From contig OY754968.1 of NCBI GenBank assembly GCA_963576475.1, positions 19,566,234-19,630,233 of the forward strand: a DNA stretch of 64,000 nucleotides, read 5' to 3'. Source of the stretch: Molanna angustata (taxonomy: Eukaryota > Arthropoda > Insecta > Trichoptera > Molannidae). Shown one piece after another: positions 25,635 through 38,285 of this stretch (position 1 is the stretch's first letter; every line of letters begins with the position of its first letter). A model generated the notes under the pieces. It was given only the letters and a program-made list of their open reading frames with translations, made no database searches and was not told the origin of the DNA. The translations under genes and the position numbers were made by a program.

Positions 25635-26122
25635 TGACAAACTTTTTAGCATCTCAATAGAGACGAAGTTGGGATATTATAGAAGAACCAGGAACTCAAG
25701 GCACCTACAGGGCTTACGACCTGTCATCGGTAGATATTCACATTATGTGCTTGCGCAACGTTCATCAATTATGCCATCTTATTGAGTTTCCTTATCAATA
25801 TAATTTTTTAAAGTTCTATATATTTGAATAATGTATAACAATTAACCTGAAAATAAGGAATTATACTATTGCCATCTACGAAGTAATTATGAAACCTTTT
25901 TAGTATCACCATCAATAGTATAATTCCTTATTTTCAGGTGAATGCATTTACATTGATAAGGGAACTCAATAAGAAGGCATAATTGGTGAACGTTGCTCAA
26001 GCGCATAAAGTGATCACGTAAACCAGCCGATGACAGGTCGTAATCCCTGTAGGTGCCTTGAGTTCCTGGTTATTCTATAATATTCCAACTTCGTCTCTAT
26101 TGAGATGTTAAAAAGTTTGTCA
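25635..26122. repeat. MITE family M fold-back (two arms head-to-head)
   Basis: 25635 onward (tgacaaactttttagcatct, ggaactcaaggcacctac, ttacgacctgtcatcgg) is mirrored by the inverse sequence ending at 26122. This gives arms of roughly 100 bp or more around a centre near 25918. Either two family M copies inserted in opposite orientation or a fold-back derivative arose. It is non-coding. Confidence 0.75.
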
Positions 26123-29100
26123 ATAAAAAATTCAAATGGATAATTTTAATTACATATTATATGTTTTTACTTTTCGCAAAATCTACACATGTTTCTTTCA
26201 ACAACACCAACGTAATTGACTAGTCTCTTTTCTATAGTTTTCAAATGTCAAATCGCGTCGGAGATTGGATTGATAACAGGTATTATGGCGGACATTAGGA
26301 GCTTATACATACATCCCATGATGTTTGTTGAGGTGGTGGTTGTGAGTGCAGAATACTGTGATTGTGAGCCTATTTAATGTGAAACGTGAACTATCACCTG
26401 GTTCATAATTGTTTTTTGTGACTAAAAATAGTAAACTGATTGAAAATTTAATATTAAAAGTGTAGCTAAGAAAGACTTTAAATGCGAAAGCAGCTAATTG
26501 GAGGTGAATGTAAAAATCAATAATTTATACATATACACCAATGTAATATATTAATATTTTTTTGTTTATAATTAAAATCATTTCTAAACTTTTTATTTGT
26601 TTGTACTAAATGGATTTTTACCATTCCAAATTTATTTATTATTTTAAATGGATATGTTTTTTTTTGTTTTTAAGAAGTCTTTGGAATAATAATAATCCAG
26701 AAAAATGATAAGTCCATAGATAGGTGTTTAATAAAAAGTCATTACATTATAATATAATGGACAATAATTTCAATGTGTGAGCTTTCAAAAAATTTTAAGT
26801 CACCATAAATAAAAATATCAATTGGGTGAAGAAAGAGAAATTACCTAAGTCACAAAATTATATTCTTGTAAATACTCTTTGCTCTGTTCATTCCTCAAAT
26901 ATTCCTCATTATTTTATAATTTCCGTGACTCACAATCTGTTTTCGGGAGTACGTCCTAATAAAAATATTATACAATATAAAAATTGTACATAGTTACAAA
27001 TTAATTGAATATTAGGTGTATGTACAGGTAATATATTTTATATGAGTGACCAAATTTGCTTGTGGAGTAAAAATATATTATAAATCTTCAAACCCTTTAG
27101 TGCCCGAGGCTCGACCAAATTAACACTCAAGTAATCAACGGGTTAAGTTTTAATTAAAGGCCTGTGAGTTCCGTAATTGATGAGCGCATATCTTGCCAAG
27201 TGCATTTTAATACGTAGGTACCTAAATAATACCATATGTATCTACTTACATATTATTATATACCTACTTCACAACAATATTGTTCAATACTCGACAAAGA
27301 ATGTATAACCTTATTTATAACTGTTAAGAAAAATAAGGAAAAACTGTTTGCATATTATGGAGATATAAAGATTGGTACATTGAGAAAAATGTAAAGATTT
27401 TAAACAAGAATTCCGCATGAAAATCGTAGGTAAATATTTTTAGAAATAAATTTCGGTTAAACTTTATAAATAAGATCCTATATATGAAATAATGTGAAAA
27501 CACTTTTTCAAAATTATTTACGTAGAATTGAAGAATAAAAATATATTTCACGTCAGTCCGTAGATTGTTGACATTTATACTGCCAACGTCAAATACAGTT
27601 GTTCTTTACAGCAAAGTTTTATATAATCGGGAAGTTAGTTACAAATCAATTAGAAAATTATGGTACGGACATACAGGTGAAGTTAAATAAATAATTAAAT
27701 CAAAGTGTGCAATGTTTTATTGTATTTAAATAAAGACCATACTTAGTTATTTGTTACGATGATAATACCATCCTTATATTTAAATTTATATTTTTTTTGC
27801 TTAATTCGAGTAAAAACATTTATAATTCGATTGAAGTAATTAAAAAAACATATTCAGAGCTGCAATAAAAAAACAGATAATTTGTTTCAATTAGTTTTAG
27901 AAATTACACAATAACAGACAATCATCGTGGTTTAATTTAATAAAATTACGAAACAAAATCGTTTGAAAAATGAGATGAAACTGTGGATGAAATAAATTAA
28001 TACCTTGGGATGGGAAGTTCATTTTGAGAAGCACTGGATTCGTAAAGCTACACTGTAAGTCATTTTAAACCACTGGGTTTTATTGTTAAAAAATATTATT
28101 TGTTACTTCTGCAGTAAAAACTGGGCGGATATCTATTAGTTGGGTTTTACTCAACAATATTTTATATGATTACCCACAATATTCTTCCAACAGCCATTAC
28201 TAAATGTCTGTCTACTATGATGGATTCTCGTAAAGCCCACAGAGTGATAAAATATTATTAGATATTATTAAATATATGATTTAACCACTGTTAAAAAACA
28301 AAAAATCGTATTTAATTACTATCACTCGTTAAAATCGTCTTTATAGGGTTAATCTTTTTCATGGTTAGGCACACGGGTACATTATGAATAAAAAATTGAT
28401 AATGTAAGGTTGAAAATTTTAGCCACTTAATGCTCATTAATTAAACTAATTTTCAAAAATTTTAAATGACTATAACAATCATAATTAACACTTCTTGCAA
28501 CCTGTGCAAGTGGTAAGTTTATTGCCGAATAGGATTTTTTTGACTAATTGATGTTCTCATTCATGAATGACTTAAATAAATTTCTTCTGCGCTAGGGATC
28601 GATAGTCATATAGAATAATGTGCATGTTTTATGTCACCAGAATAAAGGATAATATTACATATTCTAAAAAAATGGTTCATTGCCCGCGGCGCCGTTCTGT
28701 CTGACGGTGACCCTTTGATGAAACCAAGATAGACCCTTCGTGATGCTGTGAAGCGGTCCATTCCTCTCATGAGGGACGGGTCCAATCATATGCCAATACA
28801 TAAGCATCACTCATCTTCACATTGGATGCTCTCGAAAGAGAGAATACCTATATCCACATTTATGCAAAATACACCTAATGATCCTTCAAAATGAAATTGG
28901 AAGGTAGGTACCTAGTACCTTATACCTGTAATTTTACTTTGAACATAATGTAAGAAAGTCCATGTTTTATTCCTAAATGGGATAAGTATTACCTATTCCT
29001 ACTAACCATTTCATAATGTTCAAAATTTGTTTTAGTCCAGAAAAATTTTACACTTAATAATTTATATAATTTAATTACAACAAAACAAAAAAATATATTT

Positions 29101-30054
29101 ATGACAAATTTTTAACATATCAGTAGACATTGTTAAAAATTTGCCATAAAAATATCATATCCTGACAGGTTAAAATCCAATTATGAAAATATTCGAAAAA
29201 AAAATAATATAGTTACATATTTTTTCACTTACTGTATGCAAGTGACATGTAAATTTTGAATGCCAATTTAAAATTATTATTGTTTTCAGTACAGAGAATC
29301 AAGGATTTCTTGAGAATTATTGTTTTGTGATAAAATTTTTCATTGAAAAGTCAAACGTCAAACTCAAGAATTTTCAAGGAGAACTAAACCTTAGGTACAT
29401 ATTGGTACTAATGTTCTTATTTTTTTGCAACTTTTTACCCTGATAAACGACCATCGTTTTGCTATCAGTTAGCAATATTTTTAGCCAACTTATATTGATT
29501 CTAAAAATGATGAAAATAATTGCCTATCCATGTCTACATTTTTTTTCCTTTTTCTATACATTCCATTTTGCTCCCCAAGAATAATTTATCATAAGCATTA
29601 ATAAAATAATTGACTTATGTTATAGATATTGCAAAAAAAAACTGTAGTTCTCAGGTTAAAAGACAAGAATATACTGTTTTGTTTATTATGAAGATAAATA
29701 CCTGAATTAATAATTTTTTTCTACGACGATGATTCGGTTCCGTATAGATGCGCCTTAAACCGATAATGATATAGGTACTTAGGAATATCTGATTGAAGTT
29801 AAGATATCCAGGTATATTATATGTATCTACAAGTTTTGATAATGGATAGGTATTATCAGATATAAGTATATTGATTATCACCTTTCATCATACCATACGA
29901 ATGAAGCTATCACATGATTAAATCATTCAACTGATTGATACGTTAGTAAGTAGTTGGCGTCCACTTAATTGATTTCAAAGCGCACATTTGTAATTCAAAA
30001 CCCTTAAATGACGGATCGAAAAACTCTGAAATAGTTATAAGTATGAACATATTA
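26123..30054. other. Intronic sequence, largely unassigned
   Basis: AT-rich with no exon-like frame. The block 28676-28800 is GC-richer and is listed separately. The segment 26230-26400 is moderately GC-rich and not obviously repetitive. Nothing else was recognised. Confidence 0.4.
28676..28800. promoter_or_regulatory. Candidate intronic regulatory island
   Basis: tgcccgcggcgccgttctgt, gacggtgaccctttgatgaa and catgagggacgggtccaatc stand out from the AT-rich intron. ccctttgatg resembles a TCF/pangolin site core (CTTTGAT). Wnt input to midline/H15 is known in flies, but a link here is inference. Confidence 0.25.
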
Positions 30055-30170
30055 TTTATTTATTTATTTAATATTCTTTCTCGGGCAACTAACAGGTACT
30101 ATGTATGTATGTTAACAAGCACCCAATACCAAGTTGCCTGCCTTTCCTGGATCTATTGACTGTAGGTACA
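30055..30170 (-). repeat. SINE 3' body fragment
   Basis: Minus sense: a ggatcc-like start, ggcaacttggtattgggtgc, then an (AAAT)n tail (plus-strand tatttatttatttaa). Same body as the SINEs at 31330 and 60845, without the head. Confidence 0.55.
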
Positions 30171-30304
30171 CACATTCCCATAATATGCTATATGACAGAT
30201 AAACGAAGAAGTATTTTCAAATGTTTGAATGTTAACTTTGTGGTTCATATTTAACAAATTAAATTTAAAGATATAACTTTGTATTAACCACGTTTTTTGT
30301 ATTA

Positions 30305-30804
30305 ACCACAAAGACATAAGACCGGCATTTTACACTGACAATAATATTGGAAAAAGTTTAATGAATTCCAAAGATAAAGATAATAAAATGGAAAACTCCG
30401 GCGTATACCAACTGACATGTGGAGACTGCTCTGCAGTCTACATAGGAAAAACAGGACGGAAATTTGAGACTAGAGTAAAAGAACATATTAGATGTATAAA
30501 CAATGATAATTTTTCGGAATTCACAGAACACTTAGTACTTAATGATCATCAATTTAATATGCAATCGGGAACAAAAATTTTACACGTCAACAAAGTAGGT
30601 CTCCGTCTTGATAATTTAGAGTCGCTAGAAATTAAAAAGTGTATTAATTCAAAACAGAATATAATAAACAATCAGTTAAATTTATCTTTCAGTCCATTAT
30701 TAAATATGTTTCCTTTTACTTCTAATCCTTCAGCCAATCGGACCCACCTTGCACAAGACCCAACCCTAAGTACCCCCACCCTACCTCTACCTCCGCCCCC
30801 ATAG
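30305..30804 (+). pseudogene. Penelope-like GIY-YIG endonuclease domain, 5'-truncated
   Basis: The open frame extends in frame upstream of the first ATG (30361) to about 30305 (..DIRPAFYTDNNIGKSL..), right against the inverted repeat, so the true N-terminus with the reverse transcriptase is lost. Counting from the ATG, GVY is at residues 14-16, a CGDC pair at 20-23 and YIG at 27-29. The conserved Arg/His helix (RVKEH) ends at 42, HLVLNDH is at 57-63, and a Glu-rich LESLEIKK at 86-93 supplies the likely catalytic Glu. This spacing fits the GIY-YIG domain that ends Penelope-like polyproteins. After residue about 115 the sequence becomes Pro/Thr-rich and ends at 30804. It contains no internal stop, but it cannot be an autonomous element. 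Confidence 0.8.
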
Positions 30805-30849
30805 ATTTCTTGTAAGTACGTCGTCACATTCTGTTTCAGTTGAAAGTTA

Positions 30850-30890
30850 GCCTGATGAGGGAACGGTTAGTTCCGAAACCGGTCGCATCG
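30850..30890 (+). ncRNA. Hammerhead ribozyme-like motif (intact core)
   Basis: The core CTGATGA (30852-30858) is followed, after one unpaired G, by stem II GGAAC (30860-30864)/GTTCC (30870-30874), GAAA (30875-30878), palindromic stem III ACCGGT (30878-30883) and C at 30884. Stem I is short (gc/gc). All invariant core bases are present, and the self-complementary stem III fits the minimal, dimer-acting hammerheads known from Penelope-like elements. It lies between the GIY-YIG frame and the right inverted repeat. Confidence 0.65.
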
Positions 30891-31329
30891 TTTTAACCAA
30901 AAAACGTGGTTAATACAAAGTTATATCTTTAAATTTAATTTGAAGAAGTATTTCTTTTCCTCTTCCGAATAAAATGGTTGACTTTTTCACTATTTAATCG
31001 GGTATCATAATATTATGATGCATAAATTTCTCTACACTTTCGAAGTTTACCAAGACAACGAATTGTCAAAATATATATAAATAGCTATTACCTACAACTC
31101 ATTGCTACCAACATAACAATGCTGAAATTATTGCCATTCATGATAAAAAGTACTTATTTATAGAGCTGCATCCACAATTTTTTCGAGTATGCTTTCTTGA
31201 ATGAGATGGCGTACTTATTTTACTTTTAATACGGATTTTCGAGCATGATCTCAAGATGGTCTTGAGATGACACATTTGGAGAACGGTCTTGAGAATTATT
31301 TTATAATTTGGGCCTTAGTATGAATATTG

Positions 31330-31530
31330 GCAGATCCAAATGTCCCGGGTTCGATTCCCGGCGAAGACAAAATTTTTAATTTTGTTTTCATTTTGAATCT
31401 GTGAGACGATTAATATCAATAAAGTGTGGCAACTTGTTATTAGGTGCGTGTTTTAATTAATATTTGACATAGTACCTCCCTATAAGTTGTCGGAGAAGTA
31501 ATATAAAAATAAAATACATTAAAATTATAC
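31330..31530 (+). repeat. tRNA-derived SINE
   Basis: B box GGTTCGATTCC at 31348-31358 followed by ccggcgaagacaaaattttt, a conserved body (gaatctgtgagacg, gtggcaacttgttattaggt gcgtg) and an AT-rich end. Same family as 55975-56120 (inverse) and 60845-61030. The A-box half of the head is eroded. Confidence 0.65.
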
Positions 31531-32840
31531 CAAATTTGGATAAAAGATGAATATAATGTAAAGATGTGCACCTAAGTATCTATAGGTAATATTAGTTTTT
31601 TAAAAGATGAATATTTCAAACCATGTTTTCAAATATTATATTATTTAAGCAAAAATGAAACATTAATTACATAATTACTTATTTGGTATAGTTCCCATTT
31701 AATTTAATATAAATTAAACAATTTGCATTTTTATACATTTCATCCTACGAGGACATTATAAAGATTATGACTCAATTCAATTTTGTAATGTGGCTGCGTT
31801 AATATTGCTAGTTTTGATTATGTACATTCATTGCACGTAGAACGAAACGGCTATCGATGAATGTAGTAAAAAGAATATTGCTTCACTTATGCCTACATAT
31901 TTATCTAAATTATGAACCTAGGTTTCACTTATATGGGTAAACTATTTGCTAGGTTGCAATTTCTGTCTTCTTTTATTACTAGCCCATTCAGTAACCACAA
32001 GGGTATGATAAACGGGCACCATAATTATTTTTCTATCATTTAAGTATAAACTTAAGATGTTTTAACACAACTTGATATTATGATAACACCAATTGAGTTC
32101 TAAATATGCTCCCGATCATAAAATCAACCGATTATTTCCTAGATCTATAGCGCCATTTACAAAGACTTCAGGTAAAGATCTTAAGTATATTCTACATCAG
32201 ACAGTAACCAGCCTCTGCATTATTCTCGATAAGGTAATGGAGTCATCATTATATTTTCTATAGACAACAATTTAGACTAATAATAAATCCAGCATAAAGT
32301 GTTCACTAGAAAATTAGTAATTACCAAACGAAAGCATAAAATTATTGCCTGTATATGGTACCAATATATTGTTAATACGGGATTTGTTGTAGTTTATTTT
32401 TATCACAATAAAGATTACCTATAACTTATTTTACAAACCACTGCCGTATTTACTTAAATTTTAATTTTTGGTTTATGTTTATGACATTGATTAATATGAA
32501 ATGTTTATTTATTTATATAATATCAATTGAATTTGAAAACATATACCTAGATGAATTCATAGGCACCTACTAACCTAATAATTGAATTATAAGGAACATA
32601 TTTTTGGAACACGAGTGTAGAATTCACATCAAAACTTGGTCACAAAATTAATATCAATCTAATAAATATATTTTTTTTATTTATTCTTTGGTTTTTAATG
32701 TATGTACTTTCGTATTTAATTTACCTATCTTACCTATGTATTTTTATTTTTATATTATCTTTTAACATTGATATGTATAGATGTTATGAATGTTTATAAA
32801 TTGTGTTTCTTTGGTTAAGTTTTTACTGTGTCATCTAATA
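31531..32840. other. Intronic AT-rich sequence without recognised features
   Basis: No supported exon or element. Confidence 0.4.
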
Positions 32841-32849
32841 TTTTGTTTT

Positions 32850-33090
<241 letters not shown>

Positions 33091-33294
33091 AAAAACATAA
33101 ATAAATAAAATAGAAAAAATAAATCTCACATCCTCTATAACTACCTTATTTTGCTGTTTTAATCATTATAGATGTTTCAAAAGTAGCTACACCTGTTGAA
33201 AAATCAAACTAATAATTAGTTACTCGGGGTTTATAAGTGGTTCTCGGAAACGTTATTGAATTGTAAAAAAGTCTAGATTGAATATTTCACTCAC

Positions 33295-33466
33295 ATCCGA
33301 CAGACAAACTTTAAAATGTGCATTTTTGGAAAGTGTTTTCATATTGTTAAACCTTGGATCCATTCCAAGCGATTGTTTCATTCTGCCGATCGCGTTAATG
33401 ACTGCTGCAAAATGAGTTTGACTTTGTAACAGCCGATCCAATATGTAAATCTTTCCTGTAAACACT
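33295..33466 (-). CDS. Unassigned exon-like frame
   Basis: On the minus strand a candidate acceptor (..cattacag, exon from 33466; a second one, gtttacag, would start it at 33455) leads into an open frame of about 57 codons. The frame ends at GAT|GTGAGT, a consensus donor, with the exon's last base at 33295. The peptide includes FTGKIYILDRLL, AVINAIGRMKQSLGMDPRF and LSKNAHFKVCLSD. Its composition is mixed and protein-like, unlike the Ile/Tyr/Asn-rich chance frames around it. I do not recognise the family. It could be an exon of a gene nested in the T-box intron, an alternative exon, or a piece of a mobile-element gene. No partner exon was found. Confidence 0.35.
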
Positions 33467-33841
33467 CTGTAATGTATCTTAAAAGCTTTTCAATTTAAAT
33501 AAGTAGCCACGACCGATGTACCTTCTGGTGGCAGTGTATAAACCAGACACTTAAATGACTGTAAATTAAAGATGTATTACAGTAATATATAGATGTGAAG
33601 TAAATTGAAGGGATTACTGTATAAACTTTTTGAGATGAAGGAAAAAATCGAGCTTTTAAAACATTTTTAACGATATACATATAGAAAGGCGCATACATAT
33701 AAAGTGTAATTTCTTGCTTTATAGATAAGGCAGAATAATTTGTCAATATAACAACTGAATAATAAATTATAAATCACTACATATTTATCTAATATCAACA
33801 TAAATTTTAAACCAAGATTTGAAACGTCGCCGTCATTCGGT

Positions 33842-34401
33842 TGATTTTCAAATTAAATCACCTAGTTGGGGTATTTCGGAATTCTTCGTTATTAAAAAAA
33901 AAATTAAAATACAGGCAGACAAATACATAAATTTGTAATAAAAAATGTTTTCTTTAAAAAAATGAGATATTTTCTATATTTTACAAATTTTCAGCGTTCT
34001 GGCTTTTATGGTTTTTGAGATAATATCGAAATAAAAATTCAAATGTTGATAACCCCAGACTGGAAGAAAAATTCAAGATTTTGAGTACCTATACATTTTT
34101 TTGGACTGTAATTTTCAGTATTTTTTAAGTGTATCAAGCGGATCTAAAGTTACAATGGAAAGGATGGACATAGCATACACACAATAACAAACAAAATGTT
34201 CTACTCTAATTTCTGAGTTCATCCATATATGTTTGATTATAGAACATAAATATATGATGCGAAGCCTCTAAGGCGGTGTTTTTTGGATACAAAAAGTCCA
34301 CTTCGCTATACAAAATGTTCCTTCTTTCATAGTACCTGCGTTTTGGCTTAAAACTTTCGATGTGTAAAGATAAATAAATTCTCTTTAGCAAATCGTCAGA
34401 T
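33842..34401. repeat. Family N repeat, divergent copy E
   Basis: Shares, in order, cacctagttggggtatttcg, aattttcagcgttctggctt, ttatggtttttgagata, gatgcgaagcctctaaggcg and an end similar to aaatcgtcagatgga with copies B-D. It lacks the CA block and is more diverged, so it is an older insertion. Confidence 0.65.
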
Positions 34402-37400
34402 GGAATATAGGTATTCATAAATGTGTAGAAAAAAAAATGACGGGAGTATTTAAAATTGTCAATATTGCATGTTGGGTGTATATAGGTATATTCGTTCAAT
34501 CTGAAGAATGATGGAGATGTGACAAGATGGTATTGGGCACAGGTAATGTAATGTAAGGTACCTACATATAGTATAGCCACGACATGATGGTGATGCGTGT
34601 GGGCTGTTAAGGCCTATAATTTCCACAGCAACTTCTCACCACGATCCGACCCTTTCCACGGACAGAGGTGTAAAACGAGACATCCATACAGATAGATTAA
34701 CAGCACTTTGGATTGTTTAGGCTATTGAAAACTAATAAAAATAACCTATCATTAAGCTAAATTGGTGTATCTACCTTCCTTCCTTTTTATGACACAATTA
34801 GGTACCGCGCGATCGAACGATGAAACTAACGCATCAAAATATTGCTTTTTATGTTCATGTCTTTGTAACATGCAACTCGAAATCTTCGCTAATTATATCA
34901 CACAGGTCGAATAATATAACCTATATTAGGTATTATTCAAAATATATTGTGATGAGGGTGGCCCCCAAATTTAATTCCACCTCGAAGAGATTAAAGCCAG
35001 TAATGCATGTCTTTACCTATATTATTAACCTCGTTGATTATTATTAGAAAATTACAGGATTTCAAGTTTTATTAGATTTCTTTGCGGTGGTAGAATTTAC
35101 ATATTTATATTCGACAATCATTTTTTAAAATTGAAAAATAAGCGATGGGTTAAAATTGGATTGAAAAAATGATAAAGTAGGAAAAAATTGGCCCTCGTGT
35201 AAACGACATATATCTACATATTAAGAATTGCCAAAATTCTAATTCGAAATTATAAACATTGGCAATTTATTCCACGTAACCAGTGTTTGGAGGCAAGCAA
35301 TATGAGAATCTTTTGTGAAGAGATTGATCATATTAAAGTAATTACTTTTATAATGTATTTATAAAAGTAATGCAACTGCTTAATATGGTATTATAATTAT
35401 TGTAGGCTATTTGAATAAATAAACCTACATTTACAATAAGTCAGTAATCGAATGAACGCTTAAGCTGAAGTTCAAAACCCATGAAAAAAAAATGTAAAAA
35501 ATATGGCTCTGCAATACTTATAGTAACATTATTATTGATATGATTTTTTTTTGTAGGTATCATTGGTTTAGAAAAAAATATCCTGTTGTCAGCAAACATT
35601 TGGTAAACTGGTGTTGTTTTATTGTGTTTATTTTACATTTTTTTTATTTTGTATTCTATATTTTTTATTCTGCTATTGTTTTATTTTACGTTTCATAAAA
35701 AATAATAATACACTGTAGACGTACTAACTTTTTCTAAGCAATAATTTTTGTAATACCCACAAACAGGCATTGCCTGGTGGCATTTCTCTTAATTTATTTA
35801 AGTACTAAATTATTGAATAAGTTTTTATGTTTATATTTATTATGATATATTTTATTTTATTTTATTTAAAGTACTCAAACAATGTATGGACAACAAAACT
35901 GGTGATATACAAATATACAAAATTAAAAAATATTAATACTATAAATAATATATATACTAATAGAATATATATCCTAATATATATAGGCACTATATATTAT
36001 ACTTCTGTTTTTTTTATGTTGGTTATTTTATTTTTGGTAATTTTCTACGTTTTATTTGTTAACTTTGTTAATTGTGAGGAATAAAGAATTATTTTATTAG
36101 TACCGTTGCATATTAAAATTAAGGCTATGAATAATCACATGTCCTCAATCAGATAATGATAGTCGTAAACCCGAAACCAGTATGGGTACTGCAAATATTA
36201 TAAAAAACCTGTGTTTCGTATAATGTGCAGGATGGAACGAAAAATTAATCAATGAAATTTATACTTATGAAAGATCATGGAACATCAGTCAATGAAACAC
36301 GGATGAAAGAGCGCAAACGACATACATTACATTCATATGTCTGTCTGATAGAAGATATGACCAGATAGACAGGTTGGAGCCATAAAGTGATGTGGGCGGA
36401 GGACAGAGGCATCATAAAAATAATAGGAGTAGATATGTGTCCGCCTAATGTGGCGAAATTACAGGGCGGTGTAACATCACATCACAGCCACACAACCCTT
36501 TATGGAACCAAAGACAAACGGCAACAGTCCGATGGATATTACCTGGACTCAAACCTGTACCTGGAATTTTCTTTTGTATTCTTAATAAATTTATTAAAAC
36601 ACCAGAAAATCTAGAATTTACGCCAGTATTTTACTGCCTATTTTACAGATTACCAATTTTCTATCGTAAAATTAGTAAGTGATATTATAAACATAGCACG
36701 CCAAGGAACATACCTCAAATAGTATATACATATTTTTAAGATTCAATTGAATTTGATGGTGATATAGAAATTAGGTCAGAAAAAAGATCAAATAAAATTA
36801 AGAAGTAGGTAGGTTCTTACTAGTTTTTGCTTTACAAAATATAATGTGAACCTGAATTTTTAATATAATATGTGATGCAGTGAAAAAAAATCTATAAAAA
36901 AACTAAATTCAATTACTTAAATCATGTTTGTATTTCACTCAAAATTTTACTTCAAATCATTTTATAATTATCCTAACAAAATCACGAAATATGTTTCATT
37001 TATTTTATTTTCATACGATATCTTTTAAAATATTTCGACACTAAGTTTGACATTTTTATTTGCTGCAATGGGCATAGAGAAATTCGAAACAGTATGAAAA
37101 ATCACTATTAAATTTATATACCTACATAATTTATTAAATAATTCATGAATATTTCTTCTGCGTCCTTTAATTCCATCCTTCATTGTTATGATCAGTAGGT
37201 ATTATAATTATTTTTCTTTTTTTAATAAGGTAGGTACCTACTATTAACGTTCTATCGTACCGAATATATTTTTGGACTTCACATAACTAGGATTGGTTGG
37301 AAGAGATTGCTTTATGGCAATAATTCCGCTTTCGTGACAAACGTAGGTATATAAATAAATACATTGTCGCTAAAACTTAAAGAATTTTAATTAGCTATTC

Positions 37401-37599
37401 AGTGCTCAAAGACGTGTATGTATGAAATATGATTTATTATCTTAAAACGTGTGTGGTGCAATGTTACCTATTCTGTTTAATCGTGATATAATAAAAAAGA
37501 TAAATCCTAGTTTATATTATTTCTAATACGAGGTATTCTGTATCATAAAGAACAAGATACGATCATCGCATATTTCTTAATAGATCATACATAGATCTT
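34402..37599. other. Intronic sequence, mostly unassigned
   Basis: AT-rich. The segment 34567-34690 and the piece 36360-36500 (gtgatgtgggcggaggacag, ..) are GC-richer and look like old repeat or LINE debris. A degenerate LINE tail is at 37291-37360 (ggttggaagagattgcttta, tggcaataattccgc). No supported gene. Confidence 0.4.
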
Positions 37600-37760
37600 A
37601 ATTTTGTCGGGAGGTGTTTATTTCAAAAGGTGCGGGTTCTCTCATTCATTTAGTGATGGGAAAATTCGCGCCCGACAGATCGAATCCGTTCGCTTGGGCC
37701 GATTCGAGAGGAGGAGGTGTCAGTCGGGCAGGGTTGGATCCACCATAGTATCAAATGTTG
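37600..37760. promoter_or_regulatory. Candidate intronic enhancer with T-box-like half-sites
   Basis: A GC-richer island holding AGGTGTTT (37612-37619), AAGGTGCG (about 37628-37635) and AGGTGTCA (37715-37722), all close to the T-box half-site AGGTGTGA. An open frame (37604-37849) covers the block but has no recognisable domain. Autoregulation of the T-box gene is inference. Confidence 0.3.
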
Positions 37761-37969
37761 CAGTTGTACAATTCGTAGAGAAAACTGGAGCGTCAAATAA
37801 TACGAAATATCAGCGGGAAATAGAATCAAAACAGAATAATTTACCTTGACGTTGAAGAAATATCTGGTTGAATTTTAATTTATTTGCTGAGAATTGAAAA
37901 TTTTCATTACGATAGTTAGACAAATAAGTAGGTTATTAAGTCATACAGATATTAAAAATACAACTAAGC

Positions 37970-38285
37970 GAAGATGACGAAGCTTCATATTTTGAAATGA
38001 GCAAATACGACGAAGCTTTAGAATAGCTTCAATACCAAAAAAACTCATAGAGAGCCGACTTAGATGGTATAGACATGTAAAAAAGACAAAAATATGGAGT
38101 GCTAGTGCAAACTGCTCTATCACTTCCAGAAAACACGAGATGATGAAGGTGTCCACTATCCACGTGGTGGGGTTATCTGAGAAAACTCACGGATAAAACC
38201 CAAATACCACCCCCGACAATACAGGACAGATCAAGATTAGGAGAGCCGACCTTATCTATAGTGGGACAAGGCAAAGAAGTAAAAA
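37970..38285 (+). pseudogene. RTE-like LINE ORF 3' relic
   Basis: The plus frame includes KLIESRLRWYRHVKK and, further on, RRADLIYSGTRQRSK. This order (ESRLRWYGHV, then near the end RADP....GTRQ) is the usual C-terminus of RTE-type LINEs in insects. Stops interrupt the frame (e.g. after KTHG). It is dead and heavily diverged. Confidence 0.6.

Larger units (their letters stand above)
30255..30942 (+). mobile_element. Penelope-like element fragment: inverted repeats, GIY-YIG ORF, hammerhead
   Basis: 45-bp perfect inverted repeats at 30255-30299 and 30898-30942 (both contain aaagatataactttgtattaa) enclose an endonuclease-coding frame and a hammerhead motif placed a few bases before the right repeat. 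Penelope-like elements are retroelements whose C-terminus is a GIY-YIG endonuclease and whose terminal repeats carry hammerhead ribozymes. Here the reverse transcriptase is absent, so it is a 5'-truncated, non-autonomous copy. Confidence 0.75.

Noticed and set aside
37604..37849. 81-codon frame as a small gene
   Set aside because: No domain, no clear splice or promoter context; coincides with a GC-rich island.
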